From positions 1 to 64,000 of the forward strand of contig JAWKVM010000026.1 in the NCBI GenBank assembly GCA_041398025.1: 64,000 bases of DNA, in the 5' to 3' direction. The position numbers and the translations under genes are program-made. Source of the stretch: JANQPX01 sp041398025. GTDB taxonomy: Bacteria > Pseudomonadota > Alphaproteobacteria > Geminicoccales > Geminicoccaceae. Positions 34,190 to 43,889 of this stretch are shown piece by piece. Each line of letters starts with the position of its first letter. Position 1 is the first letter of the stretch. The notes beneath the pieces were generated by a model. It worked only from the letters and a program-made list of their open reading frames with translations, searched no databases and was not told the origin of the DNA.

Positions 34190-35089
34190 TCACGCTTTCT
34201 TGCGCGACATCACCAGCGTTGTCCAGGGGGCAATGTCGATCCGATGCCGAAGGACGAGGCCCTGAGCCCTGTGCGCGGCGACCACGCGTGCGGCCTGACG
34301 GTCGAGCAGCCCGGATAGAACGGCAAAGCCGTCGACGGCGAGACAGCGGCCGAGATCGCGCGCCATCTCGCAGAGCGGGTCCGCCAGAATATTGGCGAGA
34401 ATCACGTCATAGGGCGCGCGTCGCCGGATCTGCGAAGCGGCATAGCCTTCGCTCAGCAAGGCCCGAACGCGGCCGCCGACGCCGTTCAGCCCGATGTTCT
34501 CGGCGGCGACCTCGACGGCCTTGGGGTCGTTGTCGACCGCGAGCACGCGCGCCGGCCAGCATTTGGCGGCGGCGATCGCCAGCATGCCGGCGCCGGAGCC
34601 CATATCCAGCACCTGGCGAAAGCGCCGCCGGCTCGCGATCCGATCCAGCGCCAGGAGACAGCCCTGGGTGGTCGCATGCTCGCCCGAACCGAAGGCAAGG
34701 CCGGCATCCAGGCGGATCGGCGTCGATCCCTCGGGCACCGGCGTCTCCACATGACTGCCATGGATCCAGAAACGGCCGATGCGCCGCGGCGGCAGGCTCG
34801 CCTCCACCTGCTTGACCCAGTCCGCTTCCGGCACCGGCTCGATATCGATCGACAGGGGGCCAAGCGACGCACGCTCGGCCAGCGGCTCCAGAAGAACGCC
34901 GAGATCGGCCGGATTCGGCTGGTCGCGATGCAGCATTTCGACGCGCCAGAGCACGCCGTCGCCTTCCCCGGCCCCTTCAATCTCGAAGGCGGCGATACTT
35001 AGGCTGTCGGCGTGGGTCGAATCCAAGAACAGGTTAACGGCGCGGGCCGGAACCACAAAGCTACTTTTCCAGAATGAAGTCACAATCAC
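34190..35089 (-). CDS. prmA: ribosomal protein L11 methyltransferase
   Basis: A 299-residue protein. PrmA trimethylates ribosomal protein L11 using SAM. Motifs seen are LDAGLAFGSGEHATTQGCL, the SAM loop VLDMGSGAGMLAIAAAK, LAVDNDPKAVEVAAENI and the NPPY-like DVILANILADPL. The N-terminal 100 residues form the L11-recognition domain. The listed start is a GTG; an internal start is possible. It lies 28 bp after the UvrD-type helicase gene and is probably cotranscribed with it. Confidence 0.94.
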   Translation of the reverse strand: MIVTSFWKSSFVVPARAVNLFLDSTHADSLSIAAFEIEGAGEGDGVLWRVEMLHRDQPNPADLGVLLEPLAERASLGPLSIDIEPVPEADWVKQVEASLPPRRIGRFWIHGSHVETPVPEGSTPIRLDAGLAFGSGEHATTQGCLLALDRIASRRRFRQVLDMGSGAGMLAIAAAKCWPARVLAVDNDPKAVEVAAENIGLNGVGGRVRALLSEGYAASQIRRRAPYDVILANILADPLCEMARDLGRCLAVDGFAVLSGLLDRQAARVVAAHRAQGLVLRHRIDIAPWTTLVMSRKKA

Positions 35090-35117
35090 TCACAAACAAG
35101 AAGACTTGCGTGAGACT

Positions 35118-37403
35118 TTATGCGGGAGTCACGAAACTGTCGATGACTTTCTTGGTGCCGGCCTTGTCGAAGGCGATTTCCAGCTTGTTGCCATCCACCG
35201 TGATCACGCGTCCATAGCCGAACTTGTCGTGAAACACCCGCTGGCCGGTTTCTACCGCGTGGCGGCTCTTGGGCAGCTCGGTCCCGAGAAGCCGCGCCTG
35301 TCCATCGATGACGGGAGGCCGCCCTGCCGCCCGCATGCGGTTGAAACCGGGGCCGCGCCCGCTCCTCGACACCGCATGCAGATCCTCGAACCAGCCGCTG
35401 GCGGCGGGCTCGTGCAGAGTCTGGCGCTGGAGGAAATCGGTATGCTCGGCCGGCAGCTCCTCGATGAAGCGGGACGGCACGCTCGCCGCCCATTGATTGT
35501 AGATCCGCCGGTTGGCCGCGTAGGAAATCGTCAAAAAGCGTCTGGCGCGCGTGATGCCGACATAGGCGAGCCGGCGCTCCTCCTCCAGCGCCTTGGTGCC
35601 GCCATCGTCGATCGCCCGCTTGTTGGGAAAGACGTCCTCCTCCCAGCCCGGCAGGAACACACGTGCGAACTCCAGCCCCTTGGCGGCGTGCAGCGTCATG
35701 ATGGTCGCCATGTCGCTGGTCGGATCCTGGGCGTTGTCCATCACCAAACTGACATGGTCGAGAAAGCCGGCAAGCGTCTCGAACTCGTCCTGAGCCTGCA
35801 CCAGCTCCTTCAAATTCTCGAGCCGTCCGGGCGCTTCCGGCGTCTTGTCGTTCTGCCACATCTGCACATAGCCGGACTCTTCGAGGACGGTCTCCGTCAA
35901 GAGACGCGGCGGTGCCTCCTTGGCAAGGTCGCGCCAGCGGGCGAAATCGCGCAGGAGCTGCGTGATCGTGGTGCGCACCTTGGGCTTGAGCTCGTCCGTT
36001 TCGATGAGGAGCCCAAGCGCACCATAAAGGCTGGTATCCGCGTCGCGTGCGGCCTTTCTGAAAAGCTGCAGCGTCGCCTCACCGAGGCCGCGTTTCGGCA
36101 GGTTGATGATGCGCTCCAGGGCAAGGTCGTCCTCGGGCTGGGCGATCACCCGCAAATAGGCGATCGCGTCCCGGATCTCTTGGCGCTCGTAGAAGCGCGG
36201 GCCACCGATCACCCGGTAAGGCAGCCCCAGGCTGATGAAGCGCTCCTCGAAACTCCGGGTCTGGAAGCCAGCGCGCACCAGCACCGCGACCTCGGCGAGT
36301 TTTCCCTTCTTGCCCCGTCCATTGTCGCGCTGCCAGGCCTCGATCTCCTCGCCGACGAAGCGCGCTTCCTCCTGATCGTCCCAGAGCGAGGCGATCTGCA
36401 CCTTCTCGCCCAGCTCGTCTTCGGTCCAGAGCGTCTTGCCGAGACGATCCCGATTGTTGGCGATCACCCCGCCCGCGGCGCCGAGAATATGTCCGGTCGA
36501 GCGGTAGTTGCGCTCCAGGCGGATCACCTCCGCGCCCGGAAAATCCTTCTCGAAGCGCAGGATGTTGCCGACTTCGGCACCACGCCAGCTGTAGATCGAC
36601 TGGTCGTCGTCGCCGACGCAGGTGATGTTCTTATGCTCCTGGGCGAGGAGCCGAAGCCACAGATACTGCGCGACATTGGTGTCCTGATATTCATCCACCA
36701 GAATCGCCTGGAAACGCTGCTGATAGTCCCGAAGGATCTCCGGCTCTTTGGCGAACAGGGTCAGGCAATGCAGCAGCAGATCGCCGAAATCGCAGGCGTT
36801 CAGGGTGAGCAGCCGTTCCTGATAGGCCTGATACAGCTCGCGCGTGCGCCCGAGCGCGAAGTCCGAAATGTCGCTCTCCGGCACCTTCTCCGGCGTCTGC
36901 CCGCGATCCTTGAAGCGGCCGATCAGCCCCGCCAGCACCTTCGGCGTCCAGCGCTTCGCGTCGAGATCCGCGGCCTCGATCACCTGCTTCAGCAAGCGAA
37001 GCTGATCGTCGACGTCGAGAATGGTGAAATTGCTCTTGAGCCCGATAAGTTCCGCGTGACGACGCAGCAGCCTCGCCCCGAGTGCATGAAACGTCCCGAG
37101 CCAGAAGCCTTCGACGCTGGCGCCCAACAGATCGCCGACCCGCTGCACCATTTCTCGCGCGGCCTTGTTCGTAAACGTGACCGCCAGCACCTGAAACGGC
37201 CGCACGCGCCTGGTCACCAGCATGTGCGCGAGGCGCGTGGTGAGCACGCGTGTCTTGCCGGTGCCGGCACCCGCCAGCACCAGCAACGGCCCATCCTCCG
37301 CCAGCACCGCAGCACTCTGCTGCTCGTTCAGCCTCTGCAGATAAGCCGGCGCTCCCGGCGCCATGCCGCCCGTCTCGGCCGGCAAGGGCTCGGCCTGAAC
37401 CAT
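35118..37403 (-). CDS. uvrD: UvrD/PcrA-type superfamily 1 DNA helicase
   Basis: A 761-residue helicase that unwinds DNA 3'-5' in excision and mismatch repair. Motif I is LVLAGAGTGKTRVLTTRLA. Also present are VTFTNKAAREM (Ia), ILVDEYQDTN (II), CVGDDDQSIYSWRGA (III), a QxxR region in LERNYRS, and TLHAAKGLEF with a VAYVGITRA-type motif VI. The C-terminal 40 residues (HDKFGYGRVITVDGNKLEI) form the Tudor-like RNA polymerase-interacting domain found in UvrD and PcrA. ATG 37403 follows GGGGGC. It is divergent from the malonyl-CoA synthetase gene. Confidence 0.95.
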   Translation of the reverse strand: MVQAEPLPAETGGMAPGAPAYLQRLNEQQSAAVLAEDGPLLVLAGAGTGKTRVLTTRLAHMLVTRRVRPFQVLAVTFTNKAAREMVQRVGDLLGASVEGFWLGTFHALGARLLRRHAELIGLKSNFTILDVDDQLRLLKQVIEAADLDAKRWTPKVLAGLIGRFKDRGQTPEKVPESDISDFALGRTRELYQAYQERLLTLNACDFGDLLLHCLTLFAKEPEILRDYQQRFQAILVDEYQDTNVAQYLWLRLLAQEHKNITCVGDDDQSIYSWRGAEVGNILRFEKDFPGAEVIRLERNYRSTGHILGAAGGVIANNRDRLGKTLWTEDELGEKVQIASLWDDQEEARFVGEEIEAWQRDNGRGKKGKLAEVAVLVRAGFQTRSFEERFISLGLPYRVIGGPRFYERQEIRDAIAYLRVIAQPEDDLALERIINLPKRGLGEATLQLFRKAARDADTSLYGALGLLIETDELKPKVRTTITQLLRDFARWRDLAKEAPPRLLTETVLEESGYVQMWQNDKTPEAPGRLENLKELVQAQDEFETLAGFLDHVSLVMDNAQDPTSDMATIMTLHAAKGLEFARVFLPGWEEDVFPNKRAIDDGGTKALEEERRLAYVGITRARRFLTISYAANRRIYNQWAASVPSRFIEELPAEHTDFLQRQTLHEPAASGWFEDLHAVSRSGRGPGFNRMRAAGRPPVIDGQARLLGTELPKSRHAVETGQRVFHDKFGYGRVITVDGNKLEIAFDKAGTKKVIDSFVTPA

Positions 37404-37584
37404 CGTGCCCCCAATTCGTCTCGTCGTGACATGCCAGAAAAACCGCCGCTACCATGCGCCAAGGCGCGCCCGAGGTCGAGTCCGAGGATCACGGCCGCCG
37501 CCGCCAGCCCCCCTTCAAGCGCCGCCCGACGCGCGCTATCGTCTCTCCCAGTCTTCTACCGGATCAGCCTTCAGGACCGCTTCG

Positions 37585-39108
37585 ATGACCGCCAACCTGT
37601 TCAACGCCTTTGCGCCAGCCTTCAAAAACGCCGACCGCCCCGCCCTTCGTCTCGCCGATGGCCGGGTGATCACCTACGGCCAGCTCGAACAGGAAGCCGC
37701 ACGCTTCGCAAACCTGCTGCGCGCCGAGGGCGTGATGCCGGGCGATCGCGTCGCCGTGCAGGTCGACAAGAGTGCGGAAAACGTCTTTTTGTACCTCGCC
37801 TGCCTGCAGGCAGGTACGGTCTATCTGCCGCTCAACACCGCCTATACCGACCGCGAGCTCGATTATTTCTTTGGGGATGCCGAGCCTCGTCTGATCGTCT
37901 GCAAGCCCGAACGCGCCGATGGCATCCGCAAGCTTGCTTCGAGCCAGGGCGTCACCATCCACACCCTCGATGCATCAGGCGGCGGTAGCCTGATGCAGGC
38001 GGCTGCAGGCCAGAGCACCGATAGCCAAACGGTCCGGCGCGTCGCCGGGGATCTGGCGGCGATCCTCTATACGTCGGGCACCACCGGGCGCTCCAAGGGA
38101 GCGATGATCACCCATGGCAATCTTCAGGCCAACGCCGAGACGCTGATCGAGGCCTGGGGCATCTCCGGCAGGGACGTGCTCCTGCATGCGCTCCCGATCT
38201 ACCACGTGCACGGCCTGTTCGTGGCGCTCAACACCTGCCTGATGGTCGGTGCAGAAATTCTTTTCCACGAGAAATTCGAGACCGGCGCGGTCCTCGAAGA
38301 CTTGCCGACATCGACGATGATGATGGGGGTGCCGACCTTCTACACGCGCCTGCTGTCGAGCGGCCGGCTGAACGCGGACGTCTGCCGCAACATGCGCCTG
38401 TTCATCGCCGGCTCCGCCCCCCTCCTGGACGAGACCTTCCGCGAATTCGAACAGAAGACCGGCCACGCGATCCTGGAACGCTACGGCATGACCGAGACCG
38501 GCATGCTCTGCTCCAACCCGCTGCACGGCGAGCGCCGCCCCGGCACCGTCGGCCCGCCGCTCGCGGACGTCGAGGTCCGCGTCGCCGACGAGCAGGGCTC
38601 GATCCTGGACAAGGGCGAAGTCGGTGTTCTCGAAGTCCGGGGGCCGAACGTGTTCAAGGGCTATTGGCGCATGCCCGAGAAGACCAAAGAAGAATTCCGC
38701 GAGGACGGCTTCTTCATCACCGGCGACGTCAGCCTGATCGAGCCGGATGGCTATGTGCGTATCGTCGGCCGCGCCAAGGACATGATCATCTCCGGCGGCT
38801 TCAACGTCTATCCCAAGGAAATCGAGCAGGTGATCGACCAGTGCGACGGCGTGATCGAAAGCGCCGTGATCGGCCTCGCGCACCCGGATTTCGGCGAAGG
38901 CGTTGCCGCGGTGATCGCCGCCGCCGGCGGCGGGCTGGACAAGGAGGCCGTGGTCGCGGCCTGTCGGGCCGAGCTCGCCGCCTACAAGGTGCCGAAGGCG
39001 GTGTTCGTGGTCGAGGCGCTGCCGCGCAATACCATGGGCAAGGTCCAGAAGAACCAGCTGCGCGATCGCTATGCCGGGACCTTCACGAGCGGCGGCGAAC
39101 CGGCCTAG
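37585..39108 (+). CDS. matB: malonyl-CoA synthetase (AMP-forming acyl-CoA ligase)
   Basis: A 507-residue ANL-superfamily enzyme. The P-loop is AAILYTSGTTGRSKGAMITH, A5 is ERYGMTETGMLCSNPL, A7 is DGFFITGDVS, and the catalytic lysine is in NTMGKVQKNQLR. The LPIYHVHGLFVALNTCLM segment and the RR in HGERRPGTVGPPL match malonyl-CoA synthetases (MatB), which bind a dicarboxylate. The reaction would be malonate + CoA + ATP. No malonyl-CoA decarboxylase or malonate TRAP gene is adjacent, though two TRAP systems lie elsewhere in the window. Its TAG overlaps the stop of the convergent cytochrome gene. Confidence 0.88.
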   Translation: MTANLFNAFAPAFKNADRPALRLADGRVITYGQLEQEAARFANLLRAEGVMPGDRVAVQVDKSAENVFLYLACLQAGTVYLPLNTAYTDRELDYFFGDAEPRLIVCKPERADGIRKLASSQGVTIHTLDASGGGSLMQAAAGQSTDSQTVRRVAGDLAAILYTSGTTGRSKGAMITHGNLQANAETLIEAWGISGRDVLLHALPIYHVHGLFVALNTCLMVGAEILFHEKFETGAVLEDLPTSTMMMGVPTFYTRLLSSGRLNADVCRNMRLFIAGSAPLLDETFREFEQKTGHAILERYGMTETGMLCSNPLHGERRPGTVGPPLADVEVRVADEQGSILDKGEVGVLEVRGPNVFKGYWRMPEKTKEEFREDGFFITGDVSLIEPDGYVRIVGRAKDMIISGGFNVYPKEIEQVIDQCDGVIESAVIGLAHPDFGEGVAAVIAAAGGGLDKEAVVAACRAELAAYKVPKAVFVVEALPRNTMGKVQKNQLRDRYAGTFTSGGEPA

Positions 39109-39593
39109 TCGTTGCTGAGCGCCTGCGCGTGCGCGCCTCCGGCCTCCGGCCAGTGGCTCTTCATGAACGCGACGATCGACCAGATCTCGTCCTCGGCGAG
39201 CTGGTCCTTGAAGCCGGACATGCGCGAATGCTCCCTGCCGAGGGCAGCTTCCGGACCGTCCTGGATGACCTCGAACAGTTGCGCATCGGAAAGGCGCGCG
39301 GTGTTGCCATGCGAGTCATGGGCGGGCGCCACATCCCCGACCCGTTCCGCGACATCCTGTATGTCCTCGTCGGAAAGCCCCATCTGCTTCTGCGCCCAGC
39401 CGAGCTCGCCGCTCATGTCCTCGCCATGGCAGCGCGTACAGTTCCAGGCGTAAAGCGCCGCCCCGAGCGCGACCTGGTCCTCATCCCCCGGATCACCCGG
39501 CGGATACTCCCGCGCCATCAACGTCCAAGCCGCCCCCGCCAGTCCGGCTGCCACCACGACCGACAGACCCATGCCCCAAAGCCACCGACTCAT
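39105..39593 (-). CDS. membrane-anchored c-type cytochrome
   Basis: A 162-residue protein with an uncleaved N-terminal anchor (LWGMGLSVVVAAGLAGAAWTL) and one haem site, CTRCH (residues 52-56). The likely axial Met is in SRMSGFKDQLAEDEIW, and FMKSHWP ends the fold, a class I cytochrome c. It works in the periplasm as a single-haem electron carrier. The G-rich run before ATG 39593 supports this start over one five codons earlier. No oxidase or dehydrogenase partner is adjacent. Its stop overlaps that of matB by two bases (CTAG). Confidence 0.88.
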   Translation of the reverse strand: MSRWLWGMGLSVVVAAGLAGAAWTLMAREYPPGDPGDEDQVALGAALYAWNCTRCHGEDMSGELGWAQKQMGLSDEDIQDVAERVGDVAPAHDSHGNTARLSDAQLFEVIQDGPEAALGREHSRMSGFKDQLAEDEIWSIVAFMKSHWPEAGGAHAQALSND

Positions 39594-39751
39594 ACCGACG
39601 CCCCCCAATCCGACAGAACATCAATACCGAACCCAAATGAACCAGACACGCAAAAGACCCTTGGAGGCCTGGCAACCTAACCGTTGCTCGAAAGTGAGGC
39701 AATGTTTAACGGTATTGACGTGGTTTTTTCCGGGTTCTGTTCGCTTTTCGA

Positions 39752-40159
39752 TTGCGGCAGAGTGCAGCTGATGATCGACAGCTCATAGTGGGCGAGGAAT
39801 GGAAGGATTGCATTCTGGAGGAACTGGATCGCGCTGACATCGTCGTTCTGCTCTATTCGACCACGAGCCGAGCCTCGGATCTCATTCAGGATGTCGAGGC
39901 CCCGAAGGCGATCGAGAGAACAATGTGCCAGGATCAGCCCTGCGCATTAATAGTCGTGCCACTGGAGCGAAAGGACTGGAATGCCAACGTCGAACTGGAA
40001 TGCAATCTGAAAACGTTGCAGACGGCGACGTGGAACGCCAAACCGGCGCTCAAATTCAGCCCGCAACGCGATGGCTGGCTGGAAGTCGGGCATTCGATCG
40101 GAAAGGCAGTTGAACTGCTTCGGCGGCGATCTGGGAGGCACAGGCGTCAAAAGTACTAA
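39752..40159 (+). pseudogene. TIR-domain remnant lacking its N-terminal half
   Basis: An open frame of about 135 codons with no convincing start or ribosome site. From residue 12 the sequence follows the second half of a bacterial TIR domain: VGEEWKDCILEELDRADIVV, LLYSTTSRASD, a DVEAPKAIER helix carrying the position of the catalytic Glu, ALIVVPLERKDW, and a final DGWLEVGHSIGKAVELL. The first strand and loop (the usual FISYSHxD block) are missing, and upstream frames do not supply them. It is probably a decayed fragment, possibly of a signalling or defence protein. It lies alone upstream of ssb. Confidence 0.6.
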
Positions 40160-40276
40160 CGATGTCCAGCTGAATCCTCCTCTGACAACACCCCGAAAAA
40201 ATCCGAAAAATCCGTTTTGCTGTGCGCGTCGCCCTGCTAGGTTCGCCTGTCCACGGAGGACCAGCAGGAGAAAGAC

Positions 40277-40771
40277 ATGGCCGGGAGTGTCAATAAGGTC
40301 ATTTTGCTTGGCAATCTCGGGCGCGATCCTGAGGTCAGGCAGACGCAGGACGGGACCAAGATCGTGCATCTCGCTGTTGCCACCTCGGAGCGCTGGCGCG
40401 ACCGGCAGTCCGGGGAGCCGCGCGAGAAGACCGAGTGGCACCGGGTGGTGATCTTCAACGAGCGCCTGGGCGAGGTCGCGGAGAAATACCTGTCCAAGGG
40501 CCGGCAGGTCTATGTCGAGGGCCAGCTGCAGACCCGGAAATGGACCGACCAGTCCGGCCAGGAGAAATACACCACCGAGATCGTGCTGCAGCGCTTCCGC
40601 GGCGAGCTCACCCTGATCGGCGGGCGCGGCGACGACATGGGCGGCGGGGGCTCCTTCGGCGGCGACGACTCCTATGGCGGAAGCAGCGGCGGTGGCGGCG
40701 GATCATCGTCGCGCGGCGGATCGTCCGGCGGTGGCGGCTATGATGACCTGGACGACGAAATCCCCTTCTAA
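40277..40771 (+). CDS. ssb: single-stranded DNA-binding protein
   Basis: A 164-residue SSB: an N-terminal OB fold (MAGSVNKVILLGNLGRDPEV, WHRVVIFNERLGEVAEKYL), a Gly/Ser-rich linker from about residue 118, and the conserved acidic tip DDEIPF that recruits repair proteins. It coats single-stranded DNA in replication and repair. GGAG lies before the ATG. The uvrA gene, often divergent from ssb, is not here. Confidence 0.97.
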   Translation: MAGSVNKVILLGNLGRDPEVRQTQDGTKIVHLAVATSERWRDRQSGEPREKTEWHRVVIFNERLGEVAEKYLSKGRQVYVEGQLQTRKWTDQSGQEKYTTEIVLQRFRGELTLIGGRGDDMGGGGSFGGDDSYGGSSGGGGGSSSRGGSSGGGGYDDLDDEIPF

Positions 40772-40822
40772 CGGTCGGCGACCGTAGGCTTCACCTAGAC
40801 TCTCAGGAGGTTGATCTTACCC

Positions 40823-41137
40823 ATGAATGACGTCGTGCAACTGAACCGGGCCGTCGACGAGGACACCGACGAGGAGCCCAAGCTCAAGACCACCAGCACG
40901 CGCACCGTCGGCACGACCGCTGATCGGCTGAAGAACTTCATCATGCGCATCGAGCGCCTGGAGGAGGACAAGAAGGGCATCGCCGACGACATCAAGGAAG
41001 TCTACGGCGAGGCCAAAGGCGAAGGCTTCGACGTCAAGATCCTCCGCAAGGTCGTCGCCCTGCGCAAAAAAGACCCCGAAGAGCGCGCCGAAGAGGACGA
41101 ACTCCTCGAACTCTACATGTCCGCTATTGGCCAATAG
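40823..41137 (+). CDS. gapR: GapR-like nucleoid-associated protein (DUF2312)
   Basis: A 104-residue protein of the DUF2312 family, whose Caulobacter member GapR binds overtwisted AT-rich DNA ahead of polymerases. The diagnostic core is clear: TTADRLKNFIMRIERLEEDK, GIADDIKEVYGEAKGEGFD and VKILRKVVALRKKDPEERAE, three helices that form the tetramer clamp. An AGGAGG lies at 40805-40810, 12 nt before the ATG at 40823, slightly long; a TTG at 40811 is too close to it. It lies just after ssb. Confidence 0.9.
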   Translation: MNDVVQLNRAVDEDTDEEPKLKTTSTRTVGTTADRLKNFIMRIERLEEDKKGIADDIKEVYGEAKGEGFDVKILRKVVALRKKDPEERAEEDELLELYMSAIGQ

Positions 41138-41267
41138 CTGGTTCACTTGCCTGGTGTTCGATGGAGACGCCGAGGGGCTCACTGCGGTTGAACAGGACTC
41201 GTTGGTGGCTGGGTAGGCACCGGGCGCCCGTGTCCGGGTCTGGCAAGTCCATGAACTGGCCACGCCA

Positions 41268-43775
41268 GTGGAGATAGTGACGGCGGGGTTGTTGGCGTTG
41301 GTGGTCGGGCTGATGCTGATCGGTCTGCTGGTGCCGGTCGCGGAGCGTTTGGGGCTGCCCTTGCCGACGGTGATCGCGTTGACGGGGCTTGCGATCGGCG
41401 GTGCCTCGGTCCTGTCCGACGTGACGTTCACCAGTGTCACGCTGGATACCTACGACGCCTGGTTTCTCGACAATCTCGCGATCGACAGCCACAGCCTGCT
41501 GTTCATCTTCCTGCCGCCGCTGCTGTTCGAGATGGCGCTTGCCGTCGACGTGCGCCGGCTGCTCGAGGACCTGGCGGTGGTCATGCTCATGGCCGTGGTG
41601 GCGGTGGTCGCCGCGACCGTCATGGTGGGCGGCGCTCTCTATGCGGTCTCCAATCTGACGCTGATCGCCTGCCTGCTGCTCGGCGCCACCATCTCCACGA
41701 CCGACCCGGCCGCGGTCATCACCATCTTCAGAAAGCTCGGGGCGCCCAGGCGCCTCCTGGTGATTCTCGAAGGCGAAAGCCTCCTGAACGACGCCGCGGC
41801 CATCGCGCTGTTCACCATCCTGATCGGCAGCCTCGCGCCGGGCGTGTCGATCACCATCGGCGGCTCGATTCAGACCTTCCTGACGACCTTCAGCCTCGGT
41901 GCGCTTTCGGGCTTCGTCCTCGCCTACCTCTTCTCCCTGCTTTACATCTGGCTGAGCGGCTCGGCGCTCGCCGAGACCACGCTCACCGTAGCGCTCGCCT
42001 ATGCGGCATTCCTGACGGCGGAGCTGCTGCTCGGTGCGTCGGGCGTGGTCGCCGTGGTCGTCGCCGGCCTCGTCACCGCGGTGATCGGCGACGTGCGCAT
42101 GGGCCCGCGCAACTGGCCGCTGGTGACCGCGGTCTGGACCCAGATCGGCTTTTGGGCCAACGGTCTCATTCTCCTGCTCGTCGCCCTGGTCGCTCCCGTC
42201 TATCTGATGGCGCTCGACCTCGGCGGCATCGGCTATCTGATCGTCGTGGTGATCGCCGCGTTCGCGGCCCGAGCTTTGATCCTGTTCCTGATGCTGCCGG
42301 CGATCGCCCGTATCGGCCTGACCGCATCGATCAACAGGCGGCAGAAAACGCTGGTCTGGTGGGGCGGCGTGCGCGGTGCGGTCACACTGGTCCTGACGCT
42401 CAGCCTCGCCGAGAGCGGCGCGCTCGAGGACAAGGAAAGCGCCATTCTCGGCGCCCTCGGCTGCGGCTTCGTCCTGGTGACGCTCCTGGTCAACGCCGCG
42501 AGCCTGGCGCGCGTCACCCATTGGCTCGGCCTCGATCGGCTGTCGAAAAGCGATGTCCGCCTGCGCGAGCATATCGTCGCCGCGACCATGGCGGAAGGGC
42601 GGGACCACGTGCTCCAGCTTGCGGAGCAGCGCGGCGTCGATCAGGGGGTCGTCGCCGAGATCGAGTCCGCCTACCGTGCCCGGATCGAGGAAGCGGAAAG
42701 CCCCGACATGGGCCAGCCAGCACCCTTTGGCGAGCGCCTCCGTCTCGGTCTGACCATCCTCGCCAGCCAGGAGAAACGCCTGTTTCGCCGGCGCTTCGAG
42801 GACGGGGTGATCGGCGTCACCACGACCCGCATTCTGCGCACCCAGGCGGATCGCCTGGCCGACGCGACGCGCCTGCGCGGGCGCGAAGGCTATGACGTCA
42901 TGATGTCCGGCCTCCTCGCCTTTCCGCGCTGGTTTCGCCTGGTGCTGTTCCTGCAGCGCTGGCTTCGCCTCGACCGGCCGCTCGCGCGCCTGCTGGCCCG
43001 GCGCTTCGAGGTTCTGGTGGAGACTGAAAGCGCGCTGCACGAGCTTTGCCAGTTCAACGCCAACCGCATGGCGGGGCTGATCGGCGAGGACGCCAGAGAC
43101 AATCTGCAAAAGCTGCTCGACAAGCGCGCGGGTCTGGTCAAGACGGAGCTGGAAGCGCTGGAGCTGCAATATCCGCACTATGCCAAGGCGCTGCGCATGG
43201 CAGCCCTGCAGCGGGTCGGCCTGCGCTGGGAGGAGGCGCGCTATGGCCGGCTGTTCAGGGACGGCGTGGTCGGCGACGAACTGCACCGCTCGCTCACCAG
43301 CCACGCCGAGCGCCTGATCCAGCAAAGCCGGAAGCGTCCCCATCTCGACATGGGCCTGGATCCGGAGGAGCTGCTGACCGCGTTGCCGCTGTTTCACGAT
43401 CTCGAGGCCAGGGACCGGCGCTGGCTCAGCCGTCGCCTCAAGTCCCGCCTGGTCGCCCCGGGCGAAATGGTGGTGACCAAAGGCGAGCGCGGCTTCGAGA
43501 TGTATTTCATCGCCTCGGGTGCGCTCGAAGTCCGGGTGGAGCCGCAGCCGGTCAGGCTGAAGACGGGCGATTTCTTCGGCGAAGTCGCCATCCTCGGTCC
43601 GGCGCAGCGCCGCACGGCCGACGTCGTCGCCCTCGGCTTTTGCCGCCTCCTGGCGCTGCGCCAGCGGGACGTGAAGAAGCTGGTGGCGCGCAACCAGGAT
43701 GTGGCGGCCAAGATCGGGCAAGCGGCGGCGAAACGCGCCAAAGCCGTGCGGCTGGCGGGCGGGCTCGTCTCGTGA
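41268..43775 (+). CDS. CPA1-type Na+/H+ antiporter with C-terminal cyclic-nucleotide-binding-like domain
   Basis: An 835-residue protein. Residues 1-410 hold about 12 membrane helices with CPA1/NhaP hallmarks: FIFLPPLLFEMAL, GATISTTDPAAVITIFRKLG (the ion-binding TDP) and LEGESLLNDAAAIALF (the ND motif). Residues about 420-680 are a long charged cytosolic linker. Residues about 690-810 form a cNMP-binding-type fold (LPLFHDLEARDRRWLSRRLK, GEMVVTKGERGFEMYFIASG, GDFFGEVAILGPAQRRTADV). This architecture suggests exchange gated by a cytosolic ligand. The GTG start is weakly supported. It stands alone. Confidence 0.9.
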   Translation: MEIVTAGLLALVVGLMLIGLLVPVAERLGLPLPTVIALTGLAIGGASVLSDVTFTSVTLDTYDAWFLDNLAIDSHSLLFIFLPPLLFEMALAVDVRRLLEDLAVVMLMAVVAVVAATVMVGGALYAVSNLTLIACLLLGATISTTDPAAVITIFRKLGAPRRLLVILEGESLLNDAAAIALFTILIGSLAPGVSITIGGSIQTFLTTFSLGALSGFVLAYLFSLLYIWLSGSALAETTLTVALAYAAFLTAELLLGASGVVAVVVAGLVTAVIGDVRMGPRNWPLVTAVWTQIGFWANGLILLLVALVAPVYLMALDLGGIGYLIVVVIAAFAARALILFLMLPAIARIGLTASINRRQKTLVWWGGVRGAVTLVLTLSLAESGALEDKESAILGALGCGFVLVTLLVNAASLARVTHWLGLDRLSKSDVRLREHIVAATMAEGRDHVLQLAEQRGVDQGVVAEIESAYRARIEEAESPDMGQPAPFGERLRLGLTILASQEKRLFRRRFEDGVIGVTTTRILRTQADRLADATRLRGREGYDVMMSGLLAFPRWFRLVLFLQRWLRLDRPLARLLARRFEVLVETESALHELCQFNANRMAGLIGEDARDNLQKLLDKRAGLVKTELEALELQYPHYAKALRMAALQRVGLRWEEARYGRLFRDGVVGDELHRSLTSHAERLIQQSRKRPHLDMGLDPEELLTALPLFHDLEARDRRWLSRRLKSRLVAPGEMVVTKGERGFEMYFIASGALEVRVEPQPVRLKTGDFFGEVAILGPAQRRTADVVALGFCRLLALRQRDVKKLVARNQDVAAKIGQAAAKRAKAVRLAGGLVS

Positions 43776-43889
43776 TCGGAGGCACGGGGCTTTACGCGAC
43801 CATCGGGTTTGTTTAGGACACTCTGCATTCAAGACTCACTGGTAATTGACGCTGCCGTTCGATCGCCAACCATCGGTTCGGGAGGAGTC

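Noticed and set aside
34779..37988. Plus-strand open frame of about 1069 codons opposite the UvrD-type helicase gene
   Set aside because: It is antisense to a gene with full helicase motifs and runs into noise on both sides; no domain pattern.
41124..43832. Minus-strand open frame of about 902 codons opposite the antiporter gene
   Set aside because: It is an antisense shadow: no recognisable motif and an extreme Gln/Arg/His/Glu composition, while the plus strand has clear antiporter motifs.
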